64,000 nucleotides of DNA from Larus michahellis (GCF_964199755.1 NC_133896.1:84924215-84988214), one strand, 5' to 3'. Shown: positions 1 to 12,080, numbered from the stretch's first letter. A program made the numbers and translations. Notes: generated from the letters alone by a model not told the origin.

Positions 1-1547
1 CTGAAACTTGTCATGAGCGGTTTTCACAAGGGCCACTTCTACTAAGCAATTGTTTTTGCCTTGTAAATTGATGACCTTTTTTGTAGGAATGTAATTTTTA
101 AGACTTCCACCTTCCGTCAAATTTGATTAAACAAATTTGGAGGGCAGGGTAGGTTTCATAAACAAAGTGAGTGTGTGGCTCATTACACACACCATGTTCC
201 TCCCTTCCCTCAGGAAACCAGGTTAAAGCAATCACCAAAGCTCACTGTTTGCGTGCATTAGCACAGCATGCCTCTTTTCTGAAAAGTGATTTAGAAAAGG
301 TACTTTTTTTTCCAAACAGATCTGTATCTGGAAAGTATTTACCAGCTTTCAATGACACGAATAGATTTCGTTCCTTCTTGCCCAGCGTGATTTAAAGAGA
401 ACACGGGGAAGCTTGTTCCCACACATAGATGTAGCAAAATAAAGTACATTCTCATCTTCACCATCCGTAACACTGAGGATACAGGTGTTTCAGACAAGTA
501 AAGAAGCATGTGTTTCATAAAAGCTAGATGCATACATGGTAAAGGCAATAGGTGGCAGTCAGCAGCAAGTTCAAAGGATTCAAGGAGTAAAAACCCAGCT
601 ATATTTATTGTTCATTTTCTCACATACCTAGTCCACTCTCAGGGCCATTCACTTGCCCTTTTTCTTCCTTACACGCTGTACAAAGAATTCAGATGGGACA
701 TTTCTTTCCTATCAGAAAGATTGCTTGTGTTTTCCACATGGAGAACTGCATCGCAGTGTGCAAATTCCCCAGAAAGAAATTGCTCAATACAGAAAGATGA
801 CAAGATCACATCCCTGAATGAAACTTTTTATCTCTAACAGACACAGTCTCTCTTGACTAAATAGCATGTCTGCGGATGTACTTTAGGAACCAGGAAAGTT
901 CTGAATACAAGTGTAGAAATATGAGGCTATTTGGTTTATTTCCTTTAAATTAATTATTTTGCAAAATCTTGGTCTTCATCTAATTAAACACAAGGCTCAA
1001 CAGACTGCAGAACTTCATCATTCTGGAAAGTGGTGAATTACTCAAACACTTGGACCATATTTACTGTGCTGCAAGAAGTGGAAAAACTGGAACTAACTGA
1101 ATTACAGACATATTGGTTAAGCAGCTTATAGGCTTGACTGAAGTAGTCCTTGCCTTGAGACTATGAGAGGCAAATTTAAATGACAGAAGTGCTAAATTAC
1201 GGCATCAAGAAAGTACCTCAATTAAATACTTTTAGCATACATATCTATTTATTAGTATTCTAAGCCTATTGACACAATCTTATAGTTGCTTTCTACAGCG
1301 CCAAAATACTTTTAAGGTATCAGTACTATTAAAAATACATTAAAGTCTGAGTCATTATTAGAAAATGACTTGCACAGAACTGCTGTTGATACTGATAACC
1401 CTGCATATTTAGAATACAATGAGGGGGCAGAAACGATGGCATGAAATTCAAAAGAATGAATGACACTGGGAAGCAGGAAAATACAAACAGTAACACATGT
1501 GAGCACACCTACTGCTTGGGATATCCGTCCCTAAGGAAGTGGTGAAG
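1..1547. other. Left flank without a recognisable gene
   Basis: I see no convincing exon, repeat family or RNA gene here. The open frames are short, lack splice context, and do not resemble known proteins. In mammals TPK1 lies beyond NOBOX, so it may start outside the window; none of its exons was recognised here. AT-rich sequence around 900-1300 looks like ordinary non-coding DNA. Confidence 0.5.
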
Positions 1548-1665
1548 TAGGATAGGATAGGATAGGATGGGATAGGATAGGATGGGATGGGATAGGATGG
1601 GATGGGATAGGATGGGATGGGATAGGATGGGATGGGATAGGATAGGATAGGATAGGATAGGATAT
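1548..1665. repeat. GGATA/GGATG pentanucleotide microsatellite
   Basis: About 23 tandem five-base units read GGATA or GGATG in irregular alternation. The array abuts the 3' end of a CR1 fragment that starts at about 1667. It replaces the ATAGAATC-type terminus seen on the sister CR1 copy at 29387. I infer that it grew from the CR1 tail, a common seeding point for microsatellites. Confidence 0.95.
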
Positions 1666-1666
1666 G

Positions 1667-1928
1667 TTGGAAGGGACCTTTCAGATCACAGAGTTCAAAC
1701 ATTAACGTAACACTGCCAAAACCACCACTAAACCATGTCCCTCAGCACCACGTCTACCTGTCTTTTAAATACCTTCTGGGATGGTGACCCAACCACTTCC
1801 CTAAGCAGCCTGTTCCAATGCTTGATAACCCTTTTTCGGTGAAAAAACTGTTCCTAATATCCAATCTAAACCTCCCCTGGCACAACTTGAGGCCATTTCC
1901 TCTTGTCCTATCACCTGTTACTTGGGAG
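1667..1928 (-). mobile_element. CR1 LINE 3' fragment, young copy
   Basis: The non-coding 3' tail of a CR1 retrotransposon lies in antisense on the plus strand, starting TTGGAAGGGACC. It is truncated at its 5' side near 1928, as is usual for CR1. By eye it differs at only about four positions from the copy at 29407-29671, so both belong to one recent subfamily. It has no coding capacity. Confidence 0.93.
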
Positions 1929-2552
1929 TCCTCATCACTTTGGAAATATTTTCAAGTTATGCCAACTTGGAAATGTAAACAGATGTAGGAAATGCTTTAG
2001 GGAACATTCTTGACTCTAGGGAATGGTCTGATACTCCACACATGAATACACAATTGAACAAATCCTCTCTTTTTGGTTGCCATCAATCTTTAAAGTCTAA
2101 ATGCAGTTCAGGTAGAAAACTGGTCAAACAGCACACCCCACTGACTTTCAACAACACTGCACCAGCAAATAAATTCAGCTGTACACTTAATAACTCAACC
2201 AGTCTCACTCCCTCAAGGTCTTGCACAAAATGGAAAATTGCACTGGCTGGAGAAGTCAAGGAACTTCCTTTGGAGATTTAAAGATATGGGAGTACCTGAG
2301 GGAGGCTCTACAACCCAACAGTTTATACAATGCACCTTCCTCACACAGCTCACTTGACTACAGGTTGTAGCCAGAACGTTACAGCCTAAACCAGAATACG
2401 GGATGTGCGTATCTGCCATGAAGAGCATAATAACCAGAATAACACTTTCATCCTCATTCAGAGAAGCAGTACCAGTGTCAAACAGCTATTATGAAAGAAT
2501 GCCCCAAGCACATATCCTTATGAAGTCATTCAGATTTCCTTGCTGGCTTGTG
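1929..2552. other. Region downstream of NOBOX, possible 3' UTR
   Basis: This stretch separates the tentative NOBOX stop from the CR1 fragment. On the minus strand it would be 3' UTR or flank. I saw no clear minus-strand AATAAA between 2100 and 2550, so the transcript end is unknown. Open frames of about 70 codons at 2042-2281 (+) and 2213-2428 (-) lack supporting features. Confidence 0.35.
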
Positions 2553-2671
2553 CTAGGGCATGAATAAGGACTGCAAACTTGGCTCTAGCGTTAGCACGGA
2601 GGTAGCATTGTGCTGGTACATAACTGGTAGATACTTGATTAGCAGAGAGCTGTTAAACCTGGTGTCACTTT
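2553..2671 (-). CDS. NOBOX: NOBOX candidate terminal exon
   Basis: The acceptor AGCAGTGCAG continues the required phase into 38 open codons ending in TAG at 2555-2553. The pyrimidine tract is weak, the intron would be only about 115 nt, and an open stretch of this length can occur by chance. The true last exon could lie further left. Confidence 0.3.
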
Positions 2672-5600
2672 CTGCACTGCTGGCGTAGGGCTCTCACATG
2701 ACCTTCCCCAAAGTGTTTGGGAACCTACCAGCACCACCAGCTAATGCTGCAGCTATGCAAAATACTTGTGCTGATAGAGCTCTCACCTGAGGAGGCAGCA
2801 GGTGGTGCAGGATGTCCACTGAGCAGGCTGGAGTAGTTCCCAGCTGTAGTGTCTACATCCAGCATGGCAGGCTGGTCATGAGAAATGTCAGGCAATGGAG
2901 GCATGGGCAGAAGAGGTGTCCTGGAGGTATGCATAAAGGGTATGAGCATGGACCAGAGGACAAGACAAGACATTACGACAAAGTATACACTTTTCTAACT
3001 ATCCTACAATGGGTAAATCCTAGATCACTAGCAGGTGGAAAGGGAAAGCACTGGATGACTTATGAGTGCAAGGAGAAACAGTGCAAGGGATGCGGTATCA
3101 ACAGTATTGGGGGAAGCAGCCCCAGGTCACTAGTGTGGAAAGGACAGGCAGCAGGGGACAGTGCAATGAAATCAGTAAGGTGGTCTCCAATCTTTCACTT
3201 AATTTTTCTCTTTTCATTCTGTTTTCTTCACAGGAAGACTCTCGCTCCAGATTGCCATAAATGCCTCCCTGTGGAGACTAATTTCTTCCTTCACTTACTC
3301 CCTTCCCCTTGAAAGACCATCTATCCCCTCACAAACTCCCTTCCCCCGCCCCCCAATATATGTCCCCTGCTTACCTATGAAAGTTGCTAGCTTGTATTTC
3401 TTCAAAGAAGCCCATGACTTTGTAAGACTGATCTAAGCAAGTAGTATTTCCATTGTCAAGTGAAAATCCAGGGAAATGGAAAGCAATGGTGGGAGAAGGA
3501 CTGGGACAAAAGAATTCCCAACTGCACACAAAGTGCCTGGACAATGCATTCACAGAAACTAAAAATGAATAGGTGATTCCACAGACCTTTCTATCTCATC
3601 CCTTGCTCTCTACATGACTTCAGCCAGAGCAACTTCAACAGTTTTATTTCAAAACAGTGCTACAGGTTAATCAAAAGCACTTTTAAGAGGATCCACTACA
3701 ACTTGACAGAAATCCAACAGGCTGCTGAGGTCCAACTCAACAGGCAGCTCTCCATAGCTTAAATGTAAAGGGGAAATAGCAAAGGAATATATTGAATTTA
3801 TTAGGTATCTATTATGGAGAAATGAGAAAACAGATTAAGTTCCTCACCCATAACCATCTGACTCAAAGGGGGCTGACAGCGCTGATGATGTTGGATGTTT
3901 TTTGTTGCTTTTCACACTCAACTTCTCGGATTTCCGCCACTTTGCCCTGCGATTCTGAAACCAGACCTGATAAATGGAAAGAAAGGATGCATTCGGAGAG
4001 GAAACCATCTACACATGGAGACACAGGCAACGACTCAGTAATGACTGCCTCCACAAATCACCAGGTGAGGTCAGAAACCTTTCTTCCAGAGAATCTGCAA
4101 GATTCATTGCAAACAGACAGAAGAATAATAGCAGAGAGATACCCCCAAACACCAGTTTCCTTAGTTGCCCGTGACCTTCAAGATAAAAGAGATTAACTGC
4201 AATCTCCTTAGCCTCTTTTACCTACCCATTGTGTATCTCATCTTAGGAAATGGGAAGAGATGGAATACGCAACCACAGACTCCACTGCCATTTTGGGTGA
4301 GGTAGTTGATTGTGCAGTGTCCACCCCTGTGAGCTCTCTTCCATCTCTTGTCATCAGTGGCAGGTGCAGCCTCTATCCCCTTACTCATGAGCTACTCTTT
4401 CCTTCCTACTCAAGCTCCTCCTCCTTCCCTTAGTCCCTCTCCGTTAATTTTCTGCAGAGAACCCAGTCAGCACTGTTAACTGCACAAGCGTTACCATGAT
4501 ACGCTGTGGCGTTACACCAACCACAGCTGCGATCTCCCTCCTCTTCTCATTGTCGGGGTAGTGGTCTTCCTGGAACATCTTCTCCAACTCTTCTAGCTGC
4601 TCTAGAAATGATGCATTGTTCAAAGAGAGAGAGATGGGGAGTATGTGATAAGAAAACAAAACAAAAAAAACCCAAAAGAAACAGGACAGGGGAAAACCAA
4701 AACAGAATACTTTTTACTATATTTAGAAATACATGAACAGCATAAAAGTTTTGGGTTGTTTTTTTTTTTAAGTAAACCACAAAAATAAATAAAAATCTTC
4801 TTCTACAGTAAAACAAAGAGCATTGCTAGTGATGCTTCAAACAAAAGGCACTCGGCAACTTTTATTTGAAGAAGACTTCACACATCTAATAGCATAGAAT
4901 GCCCTGCAATACCAGTGAGGGCAGTTCAGCACCTCCATGCTGTGCCTTCAGCATGGTGAAAGAAACATCAACGCCATTGGCACTACAAGTGTCACTGTCT
5001 GCCAGTGGGTTCCCCAGTATCTACCTGCACTATAGAAGGTGCGTGACTTCTTCCTGACTGGTGGTAGAATTTCTGGATTCTCAAGTATCTCTTTTTTTCC
5101 CTTGGTTCCATCATGGCTCCTTCTGGATTCCGGAACTGAAGGCGCTTTGTAGGATTGCTGAGCCGCAGCATTGGCTGAAGCACATTTGGATGATCGGTGA
5201 GTAGCAGGGCCATACACATCCTGCCTGCAGAGGTCTCCAGGGATTCCACTAGAGGCTTTCTCAGGGCACGTTCCACTTCTGATGTTACTTTTTTTCTTCT
5301 TTGCCTCCTTTTCAATCCCATCAGGGTAATAGCTCTCACACTGTTCATGTGACTCTGACTGACCTGTGGGCTCCTGTGCAAATTCAACCACAGAAAGTGG
5401 GGTCACAGCCTTCACGTCACTGAGGAAACTTGACAGCCGCCCACACACTGAGGCAAGGTCGAGCTGGCTGTCAGGAGCCACTGAGTCTTGGGAAGCTGAC
5501 CCAGTTGCCTGCAGGGTGCAATATCTTCCATCTTCCTCCACCTTATTTACAGGGCTGATCCTATCTTCTGTTCCCAAGGTATCCTCAACTTCTTCATTTA

Positions 5601-5720
5601 TAGCTGTGCTTTGGAATGCAGATAGTACACTGCTCCCCGTACCATGCCCACTGACAGCATCGGCACCTACCACAAAGTGCTCAGTATTCAGCAATGTCTT
5701 CTCCTTATCGTCCTTGGGCT
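2553..5720 (-). CDS. NOBOX: NOBOX oogenesis homeobox (partial, 5' exon not found)
   Basis: NOBOX is a nuclear homeodomain transcription factor needed for early folliculogenesis in mammals, where it activates oocyte genes. Six exons are read on the minus strand: 5720-5025, 4601-4495, 3966-3848, 3521-3375, 2920-2787 and a tentative 2671-2553. Phases agree at each join and give about 440 residues. The homeodomain lies at about residues 223-282 of this partial product. It has R5, L16, F20, and the WFQNRRAKW recognition helix with W48, F49, Q50, N51 and R53. Introns cut it inside codon 11 and between residues 46 and 47, the latter a common position in paired-like genes. A lysine-rich stretch precedes it. 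The segment after it is rich in Pro, Ser and Thr, as in mammalian NOBOX, but too diverged for me to align. The first exon found opens with the last two bases of a codon and contains no in-frame ATG, so at least one coding exon is missing. Adjacency to ARHGEF5 supports orthology. Confidence 0.9.
2787..2920 (-). CDS. NOBOX: NOBOX exon: proline-rich C-terminal part
   Basis: The 134-nt exon lies between ACCTCCAG and TCCTCAG/GTGAGA and is in phase with the exon before it. It encodes a proline- and serine-rich stretch starting [11 protein letters not shown] and ending near PAPPAASS. Composition fits the NOBOX C-terminus. Confidence 0.8.
3375..3521 (-). CDS. NOBOX: NOBOX exon: Pro/Ser-rich C-terminal part
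   Basis: The 147-nt exon was placed by phase. The acceptor TGTGTGCAG at 3522-3523 supplies the one base needed after the preceding exon, and CATAG/GTAAGC is the donor. A competing acceptor TTTTTAG near 3562 breaks the frame. The product contains CPSPSPT and aromatic residues, compatible with a transactivation region. Confidence 0.75.
3848..3966 (-). CDS. NOBOX: NOBOX exon: recognition helix
   Basis: This 119-nt exon starts after TTTATCAG and opens with [15 protein letters not shown], the DNA-contacting helix with Q50 and N51. A basic and Ser-rich tail follows. The donor is GG/GTGAGG. It leaves two bases that combine with the single T at 3521. Confidence 0.94.
4495..4601 (-). CDS. NOBOX: NOBOX exon: homeodomain helices 1-2
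   Basis: This 107-nt exon lies between TTTCTAG and ATG/GTAACG. It encodes homeodomain residues 11-46 and includes [16 protein letters not shown], nearly the mammalian NOBOX sequence as I recall it, and GVTPQRIM. This is the stretch that identifies the gene. Confidence 0.95.
5025..5720 (-). CDS. NOBOX: NOBOX exon: N-terminal region and start of homeodomain
   Basis: This 696-nt exon follows the acceptor TTCCTTGTAG at 5721-5722 and ends at GTGCAG/GTAGAT. It encodes about 230 acidic and Ser-rich residues with low-complexity character, then KEAKKKKSN, a plausible nuclear localisation signal, and finally homeodomain residues 1-10 ([10 protein letters not shown]). There is no methionine in frame, so translation must begin in an upstream exon. 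It enters with two bases of a codon and leaves with one. Confidence 0.88.
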
Positions 5721-8701
5721 CTACAAGGAAAAAATGAAAAACAACAACCCCCCACAGCACAGGCACATTGTTTAAGCCAGATGTGCCTGGATGGCATGAG
5801 GAAAAGGGTATGCCTGGAATGGAAGTTTCAGTTATGGGAGAAGGAAAACACTATACAACAAAACCCAACAGTGAAAAGAACTAGAGAGTTCAAAATAAAG
5901 ACTGTCACCAGGAGAGTGCTGCTAGGAAAGCAGCAGCAAAGAATGAGATATGGTCAACACGGAGATATTCAAACATCTGAGCTGAGAAAAGCCTCATTTT
6001 GAGAATGAAGATGCCTGCAAAAACAACCAACTGTAAACTACAGGAAGAATTAATTCTAGACACAGAGAATAAAGGGAAGGTTGTGTTTTACAAATACAGT
6101 AGTGGGGAAACAGCACTGGGGATAACAAAGGTCTTTAGAATAAGGAACAGAACAAAAATCAACGACTTATCAAGACACTAAGTGTCAGCTTATTAAAATG
6201 AGCAAACGAAAAATACAAGCAAAATTCTCATCTCCTGTGTCAGCAGTGATTATCTGGCAAATGACATCACTATTTGATTTACAGAGGTTTCTGCTTCTAT
6301 CACACTCAAGCTGATGAAGCAAAAACCCAATTAATTGTACAAACTTCTAATAACTGCCTTAAATTAGTTTTCTGCAGCTTCAGCCACAACACTTATGAAT
6401 GACAGACTTTACAAGATAAGTAATGAAATAGCTGGCTGAGGACAAAAATAGGAGAAGTCTGACCAAGTTTAACAAAAAGCACAAACTGCATTACAATAAG
6501 AGAAATTTAATAGTAGAAGACAGGTGAGAAAGAACACAGCAAGAGAAATAATTAAAATAGGCAACAGAAGCATTATACTTTCCCAGCTGGCATATACCTT
6601 TCCAAAAGAAGAAAAAAGAAAATCTGCTGATTGTCTCAGAACGTGAGTCTGTGTGATTGCTGCTACTTAAAAAAAAAAAAAAAAAAAAGTTACTGTTTCT
6701 CAAGAACAGAAATTAGAATAATAAAACCAAACCCACATATCTGCCTCTGTCTGGAAAGAGGAAAAGGAAAGTTTGAGCAGACCGTTGGCAGCATTTTAGT
6801 TGTATGTGCCTACAGAGAAACATGGTTGTTTAATTTTGGGGGGAAAGGATCTAAAATAATTTAATTTCGCTCTGTCTTACTTTTGATATATATTAGTGCA
6901 ATGCCAAAATAAAGGACTTTTCTGCCTCACTGTTTCCTGCTTAAACAATCGCTAATCAAGAAGGAGCCCCATAACACCAGTCAGAGGGAGAATCTTCATA
7001 AAGTAGGAGGGAACGCCAGGCTGCTTCCAAGACCTTCTAATTTAAGGATTAAGAGAACCAAAATTAGTTGCAGGGGAAAGAGACAGAAGCAGGAAACTAT
7101 GCAACTATAATAATCTGATCTTGTTAAGCAGCAACAGTTTCCACTGCTGTTAAATGAGACAAAATATCCTGATGAGGAGGGTCAAGAACTGAGCAAGGCA
7201 GAAGCTGGCTATGTTTTATATAACTCCTTTTTCCACCATCCTCCTCACTGCCTCTGAGCTTATGTTGCTCATTATGTGAAAAAGCGGGTATTTTCACATG
7301 TCATCCATTCTGTCACTCACCCTCTGCCTCAAATCAGGAATAGCATTTTCAGCTTAGTGCTTTGATTTGAGAAGGCTTTTTACATATTTTTATGCAACAC
7401 CAGTATGTACTTACATCACAAAATGCATTTCAAAGTTGTGTATGTACCTGGTATCTGCAGCAGAAAAAGAGACTGACACCTGGGAGTTTTCTATCATCTA
7501 CGGGAATATTCCTTCAAGAGAAAGTAAATTCCTGTCTCTATTTCTAAAACATATAGCAAAGGCCGGACATACAAGTGGAGACTGCCAAAGAAAAGACCTG
7601 AAATGAAAATCAAGTTCGGAGAGAAAGATAGGCCTTCACGGTAACAAATTGGGACATATCAAACCATTCTTTTCTCCCAATATTCATATGACAAGAGGCC
7701 AGACTGAACATCACCTTGTCCCACTTTTAGATTATCGTAACCCTAAGTAGAAGGGAATTTAACTGACTGCCAGCATCATACATATGTAGCATAGAACGCC
7801 TGAGCTGCTGAAGGTGCACGAGCAGGAAGCAGAGTCCTCTTTTCCTTCTCACAACCGCTTCCTTAAACATATATTTGAACCACGAAACCACTTGCACAGT
7901 GACAGCAAGATTTTTAAGGCTGTTTGTAGCATTCGGTACAAAGCAACCTGAACACATGCACAGGGAGAAACATCAGCTTCACCCATGCAAGCTCAGACTA
8001 GGAGGAGGAAAACTGAACGGTGGGTGAAGGTGTTAAGTGCCAGCAGCCTCGACACCCAGAGGCAGCGGGAACCCCTTAGTGTGACACGAAGGGAAGACCA
8101 CCAGCTCACAACCCTCGCACCAGCTTGCCAGGGGCGTTTACAAGCCAGGTGACACGAAGGCCACACAGGCACCGGGGCAAGCAGCAGCCCATCGCCCAAA
8201 ATACACCCCCCCCCCCCCCCCCCCCGGGATTCCGGGCAAAATGACGGCTTTCCCTCAGGGACAGGATAACGCGGGGCCGCCTGCCCAAGGCCACGACGGG
8301 GAGACAGGGGCTAGGGGCTGCCGGCCCTCACCATCACAGCCCACACGGCGGGCCCACCGCACAGATAACAGCCTGGAGGAGGCAACGGGATCGTTATCCT
8401 CCACCGGGGCTGCTCATTAGGCTCATTGCCGGGTGCCTCCCCCCTCCTTCGGTCATTAATGACAAGTGGCGCCCCAGCCCCGCTGTCCGGCGCTTACCCA
8501 GCCCTTCGGCCGCCCGCTCCTCCTCCGCGCCCCCCCCGTCCATGCCGGCTCGGTGGCGGAGCCTCCGGCCCGGCCCGGTTAATGCCCCGCCCGACGGCGA
8601 GCCTCGCTCGAACGGCGGCCGCCGGCCGGCTCATCAAGACCACCTGGGCGGCCAGCAACCCTATGGGGCAGAGCGGGGCCGAGGCTACCCGACCAACTCA
8701 C
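5721..8701 (-). other. Probable NOBOX 5' intron; start exon not located
   Basis: If the CpG island at 8.4-9.0 kb is the NOBOX promoter, this is intronic and should hold the initiating exon. I searched for an ATG exon ending one base into a codon before a good donor and found none that convinced me. A run of 20 A at 6669-6688 sits inside. The rest shows no recognisable feature. Confidence 0.4.
8206..8225. repeat. Homopolymer C(20) tract
   Basis: Twenty consecutive C on the plus strand are 20 G on the minus strand. It lies just left of the CpG island, downstream of the predicted minus-strand exon. Such a tract can form a G-quadruplex or i-motif and is also prone to length error in sequencing. 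Confidence 0.95.
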
Positions 8702-8990
8702 CTCAGCCGCCGGGAGCGGGCTCCCCCAGCAGCCGCAGGTAACGGGGCCGCAGCCCCGCCGCCGCGGCGGAGGGGGACCGGCGGCCGTTGTGGCGGTTGC
8801 GGGGGGCTCGCGTTGCCGGCCTGCCTTCTGCTCGCCTCAGGCGTCCCTGGCCGGGGGGAGCCATCTTCCGCGGGCCGCCGTGCGGCGAGGCGGCCTCTCC
8901 TCCCTCACGGTCTGGGGGGGACAGACAGCCGGGCTCCGAGCGCGGAAGAAACCTGGCCCCCGCACCAGGGGCGCAGAAGCGTTTCTGGCA
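8380..8990. promoter_or_regulatory. CpG island, putative divergent promoter near NOBOX
   Basis: The segment is GC-rich with many CpG dinucleotides, in contrast to AT-rich flanks. On the minus strand GGAAGATGGC at 8869-8860 is a YY1-type initiator-proximal motif with a possible overlapping ETS core. A good donor GAG/GTGAGT ends a minus-strand exon at 8702. On the plus strand CAG/GTAACG ends a possible exon at 8738. A minus-strand ATG in the YY1 motif opens only 53 codons and stops at the exon end, so that exon is more likely untranslated. Leftward transcription points to NOBOX; the rightward product is unknown. Confidence 0.65.
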
Positions 8991-9009
8991 CGTCTGAGGG
9001 TCCCTGAGA

Positions 9010-12000
9010 GACCGTTCAGCTCCCGTGAGGAAAGGGCTTAAATATCGCTAATAGCATGCCTTGGAAACCCCGATGTTACAAAATTGGATGGCACAATATG
9101 AATGAGATGCAACTCATTATCTTTCCTTGTGAGCTGGCAGGAGGGCAGATTCTTTTTCTTTTTTTTTTTTAATGTGCTCTCGCCACAGTTATTTAGCGGT
9201 GCTTCTGGTTCTCCATAAACTAGTGGTTGCAAGAAATAAATGGCACTTCTTGGCTTGTAGGCACTGTAGTTTTGTGTCCTTTCAATACTTAAAACAATTC
9301 TTACAAAAAACCAGGCTCCTAACAGAGCAGTACCAGGCAGTTAGTGATCTCGCACTACTACAAGTGTTGTCATCTGCTCAGGTAACATTTAACACAGCTT
9401 TGTGCCCTTGCAGGTGTCTATGCAAGATGGAGGGCAGAGGCCAACCAAGCCTGGCTTTTCTGACTTCCATCTTCTCACGTGCAGTTGTTCGAGAGACCTG
9501 TGCTGCACCTTAGGCCACGATGGTTCCAGAATCCTCTTGCCTCCTCTATGTACAGCTTTGCTAACCACCAAGTGAAGCGCAGCCGGCTGTAAACACAACT
9601 CGCGTGTCTATAAACAGCAAAGACAGTGTTTGCTTAAAGAATGAGATTTGCTTAATGGCGTTCTGCTGCACTAAGACAGAACATCCTTCATCCTCATCTT
9701 GGTTATTGGCTCAGTAGCTCAGTGCTGGCGTAGCACCATTCTCCTACTGTGCATTTCCCCACACACCCTGTCTCTGTTTCGAGGTTTGCTCTAGCATCGA
9801 AGGTCCTGCTTCTGCAGATGCTTTCACCTGAGAGTAGTTTCATTATGTTAAATGAGTGTAACCTGAAACATGTGTGCCAGCATTTTGGAGACAGTATAAT
9901 TAGTCTAACAGTGCACCTGGTTCAGCCACCAAATGCAAGACATGCTGGCTGGAATGTTATTGTGGCTAAAATGGCATTTAATTTGTTATCAGCATTCAGC
10001 TGACAAAACACAGCTCTGATCTTAGAGGGGATGGGACCTCTTCAATATTAGATAAAAGCGCAAAAATAAAAATCACTAACTGCTTTAGAGGTTCCTGTTT
10101 CTGAGCAAGGTTGTGTTTATTTACTGAACTCTGGTCCTAATGTCAGCTTTTTCTAGTATTACGAAAGGGAATAAGAACTGTGGAGAATGCTTTAATTTAT
10201 TTTCCTTTCGGAGGAACCAACATAGGTCTCCAGGGCTGTGAGCTTTTTTTTTTTTTTAGAGCCACATATATATCTTTATATATAACTTTTAGTATGAAAA
10301 AAATAACAGCAGTCATAACATTTGATTTTTGTAAACCACAAACTTCTCAGATTCTCAAAAAAACTTTTTAAATGTAGTTCATGTTTGTATTTCATTGCTG
10401 TTCTTACCACACACATGAGTGTAGCTGCCCTGTAAATGTTGTCTGTCTTTTTCAGTATAGAAATATAGATTTCTTTTCACCAGATACACTACGTATCGGT
10501 CTCCACAGGTTCCTGTGGAAGATTACGGTTTCTTTGTGCTTCAATTTACAGCCAGCTGTTTAAGATACACTGGCATTTCATACGGTGTTCCTATTCTGTG
10601 GACCTTCTTTGGGGATCTTCTAGAAAAGTATAGGGATTTGGCTGACAAACTACACTTCCATTTCTGTTTAATACTGATTTTCTGGGAAATTAGGTTATCC
10701 ACATTAGATAATGTAGGGAGAGATCCTGACTTATAATTAAGACTGTAATAGGACACACCAGATAATCTGCCAACTTTATTCCTGTCTTGTGAATGTGCAG
10801 TTTTAAGTGATATTGTATGAGTTTGATTAAGTTTGTATAAACCAAGGAGATGTTAATCAGTTTCAAAAAGCATGAAGCAAATCAGTGCAGATTTGTTTAT
10901 GGATTTTGGTGGCAGGATGGTGCTGGGGCTAAAAATGTAACTAAATAGTGAGAAGTTGAGGTTTATCTGAAATAGAAGAAATCCAAGTCAACCAGAGTAT
11001 GAACACTTATTCTTAAAAGCATAAACTGACCTTTAAATGTTCCTAAACATTAAAAAAACATAAATGACAACAGGAAATAAAGCCTGTACCTGTGAAAGGG
11101 AGAAGTTAACCTTTGATCCAACTAGTTAAACAGTATAGAAGTCCTGTCAGTCACAACAGCAGCAGCCTTAAAGTTTCCTATCTCAACAAGAATTTTAACG
11201 AGAACATACATAATTTAACATAGAAACCACCTTGGGAGACTCTAATGAACAATATCCCTGCTTGATTTTGAGAGTGGAAGTTGAAAGAGTAAAGAATTCT
11301 TGACTTTTAAAATGTTTAACAAGATTACTTCTGATTTAGAATGTGAATGTCTGGGGCCTGCCTCCTCATGATACAAGTAGGAAAGGTGAAGCTGGCATGG
11401 ACATGGGGATGCCTCAGACTGCCAGTGGAAGATGACCTTACACGGGCACGTACTGCATTGATCCCATGGCAGTGTTGTGTATCTCAGTTGAGGTGCTCAG
11501 GTGATCCTGATGACTTATGTATTGCATAAATTCATGACAGCCTGCAACAAGCAAGTATTCTGGATCTCTGAACATTCGTGGGTCTTGTTAAGGGTTATAA
11601 CCCTTATGTCACTTATTTCAGTTTGAGGTAGGGCCTTGCTTTTGTTCTTAGCTAGGGATCAGCTTCAGTTCTTCTAGAGAAAAAAAAGCATCCAGATTGT
11701 AGTCGGGACCATAGATTAAAAGATAACCGAACAATACTGGTACAGTGACCTGGACTCCCATCTTCTGTAGGTCATCCCTTTAGCTTACCTTGATATACTG
11801 ATGACTAACACCATTACAGAACCTGCAGCAGCTGTCACTTCAGGGCTGGTGATAACACTCTGAAGAATCTTAAGGTATGTCTGGTAAAGCAAGCTTTCTT
11901 CACTGCCTCTGCTAAGTATTGCTATTTGTACTTAATATTCACTTAAGAGAGTTATAGTGGAGAAAACAATGAAAATACTGAATATGTGTTCAGTAAATAC

Positions 12001-12080
12001 TGAATTACTTATATTTAAGATGAAAAGCTAGGTAACAAGGAAAGCAGAAGGTTGTTTATTTTAACTGGAGAAGTGCATGA
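9010..12080. other. Intergenic region between NOBOX promoter and ARHGEF5
   Basis: The region is AT-rich with no recognisable exon, RNA gene or large repeat. Open frames near 9172-9513 (+) and 9749-10003 (+) look accidental. It may include the downstream part of a transcript leaving the CpG island rightwards, but nothing in the sequence proves it. Confidence 0.4.

Noticed and set aside
5721..5766. Upstream extension of the NOBOX exon from a GTG at 5766
   Set aside because: The extension crosses a strong pyrimidine tract and AG acceptor and would need a non-ATG start. It is intron.
7850..8000. Possible NOBOX start exon after CCTCCTCCTAG, with ATGGGTGAAGC
   Set aside because: The acceptor is good, but the only nearby donor (CAG/GTTGCT) is poor and leaves the wrong phase for the exon at 5720.
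8703..8864. 53-codon minus-strand frame from the ATG in the YY1 motif
   Set aside because: It stops with TGA right at the splice donor and is Arg/Pro/Ala-rich. More likely 5' UTR.
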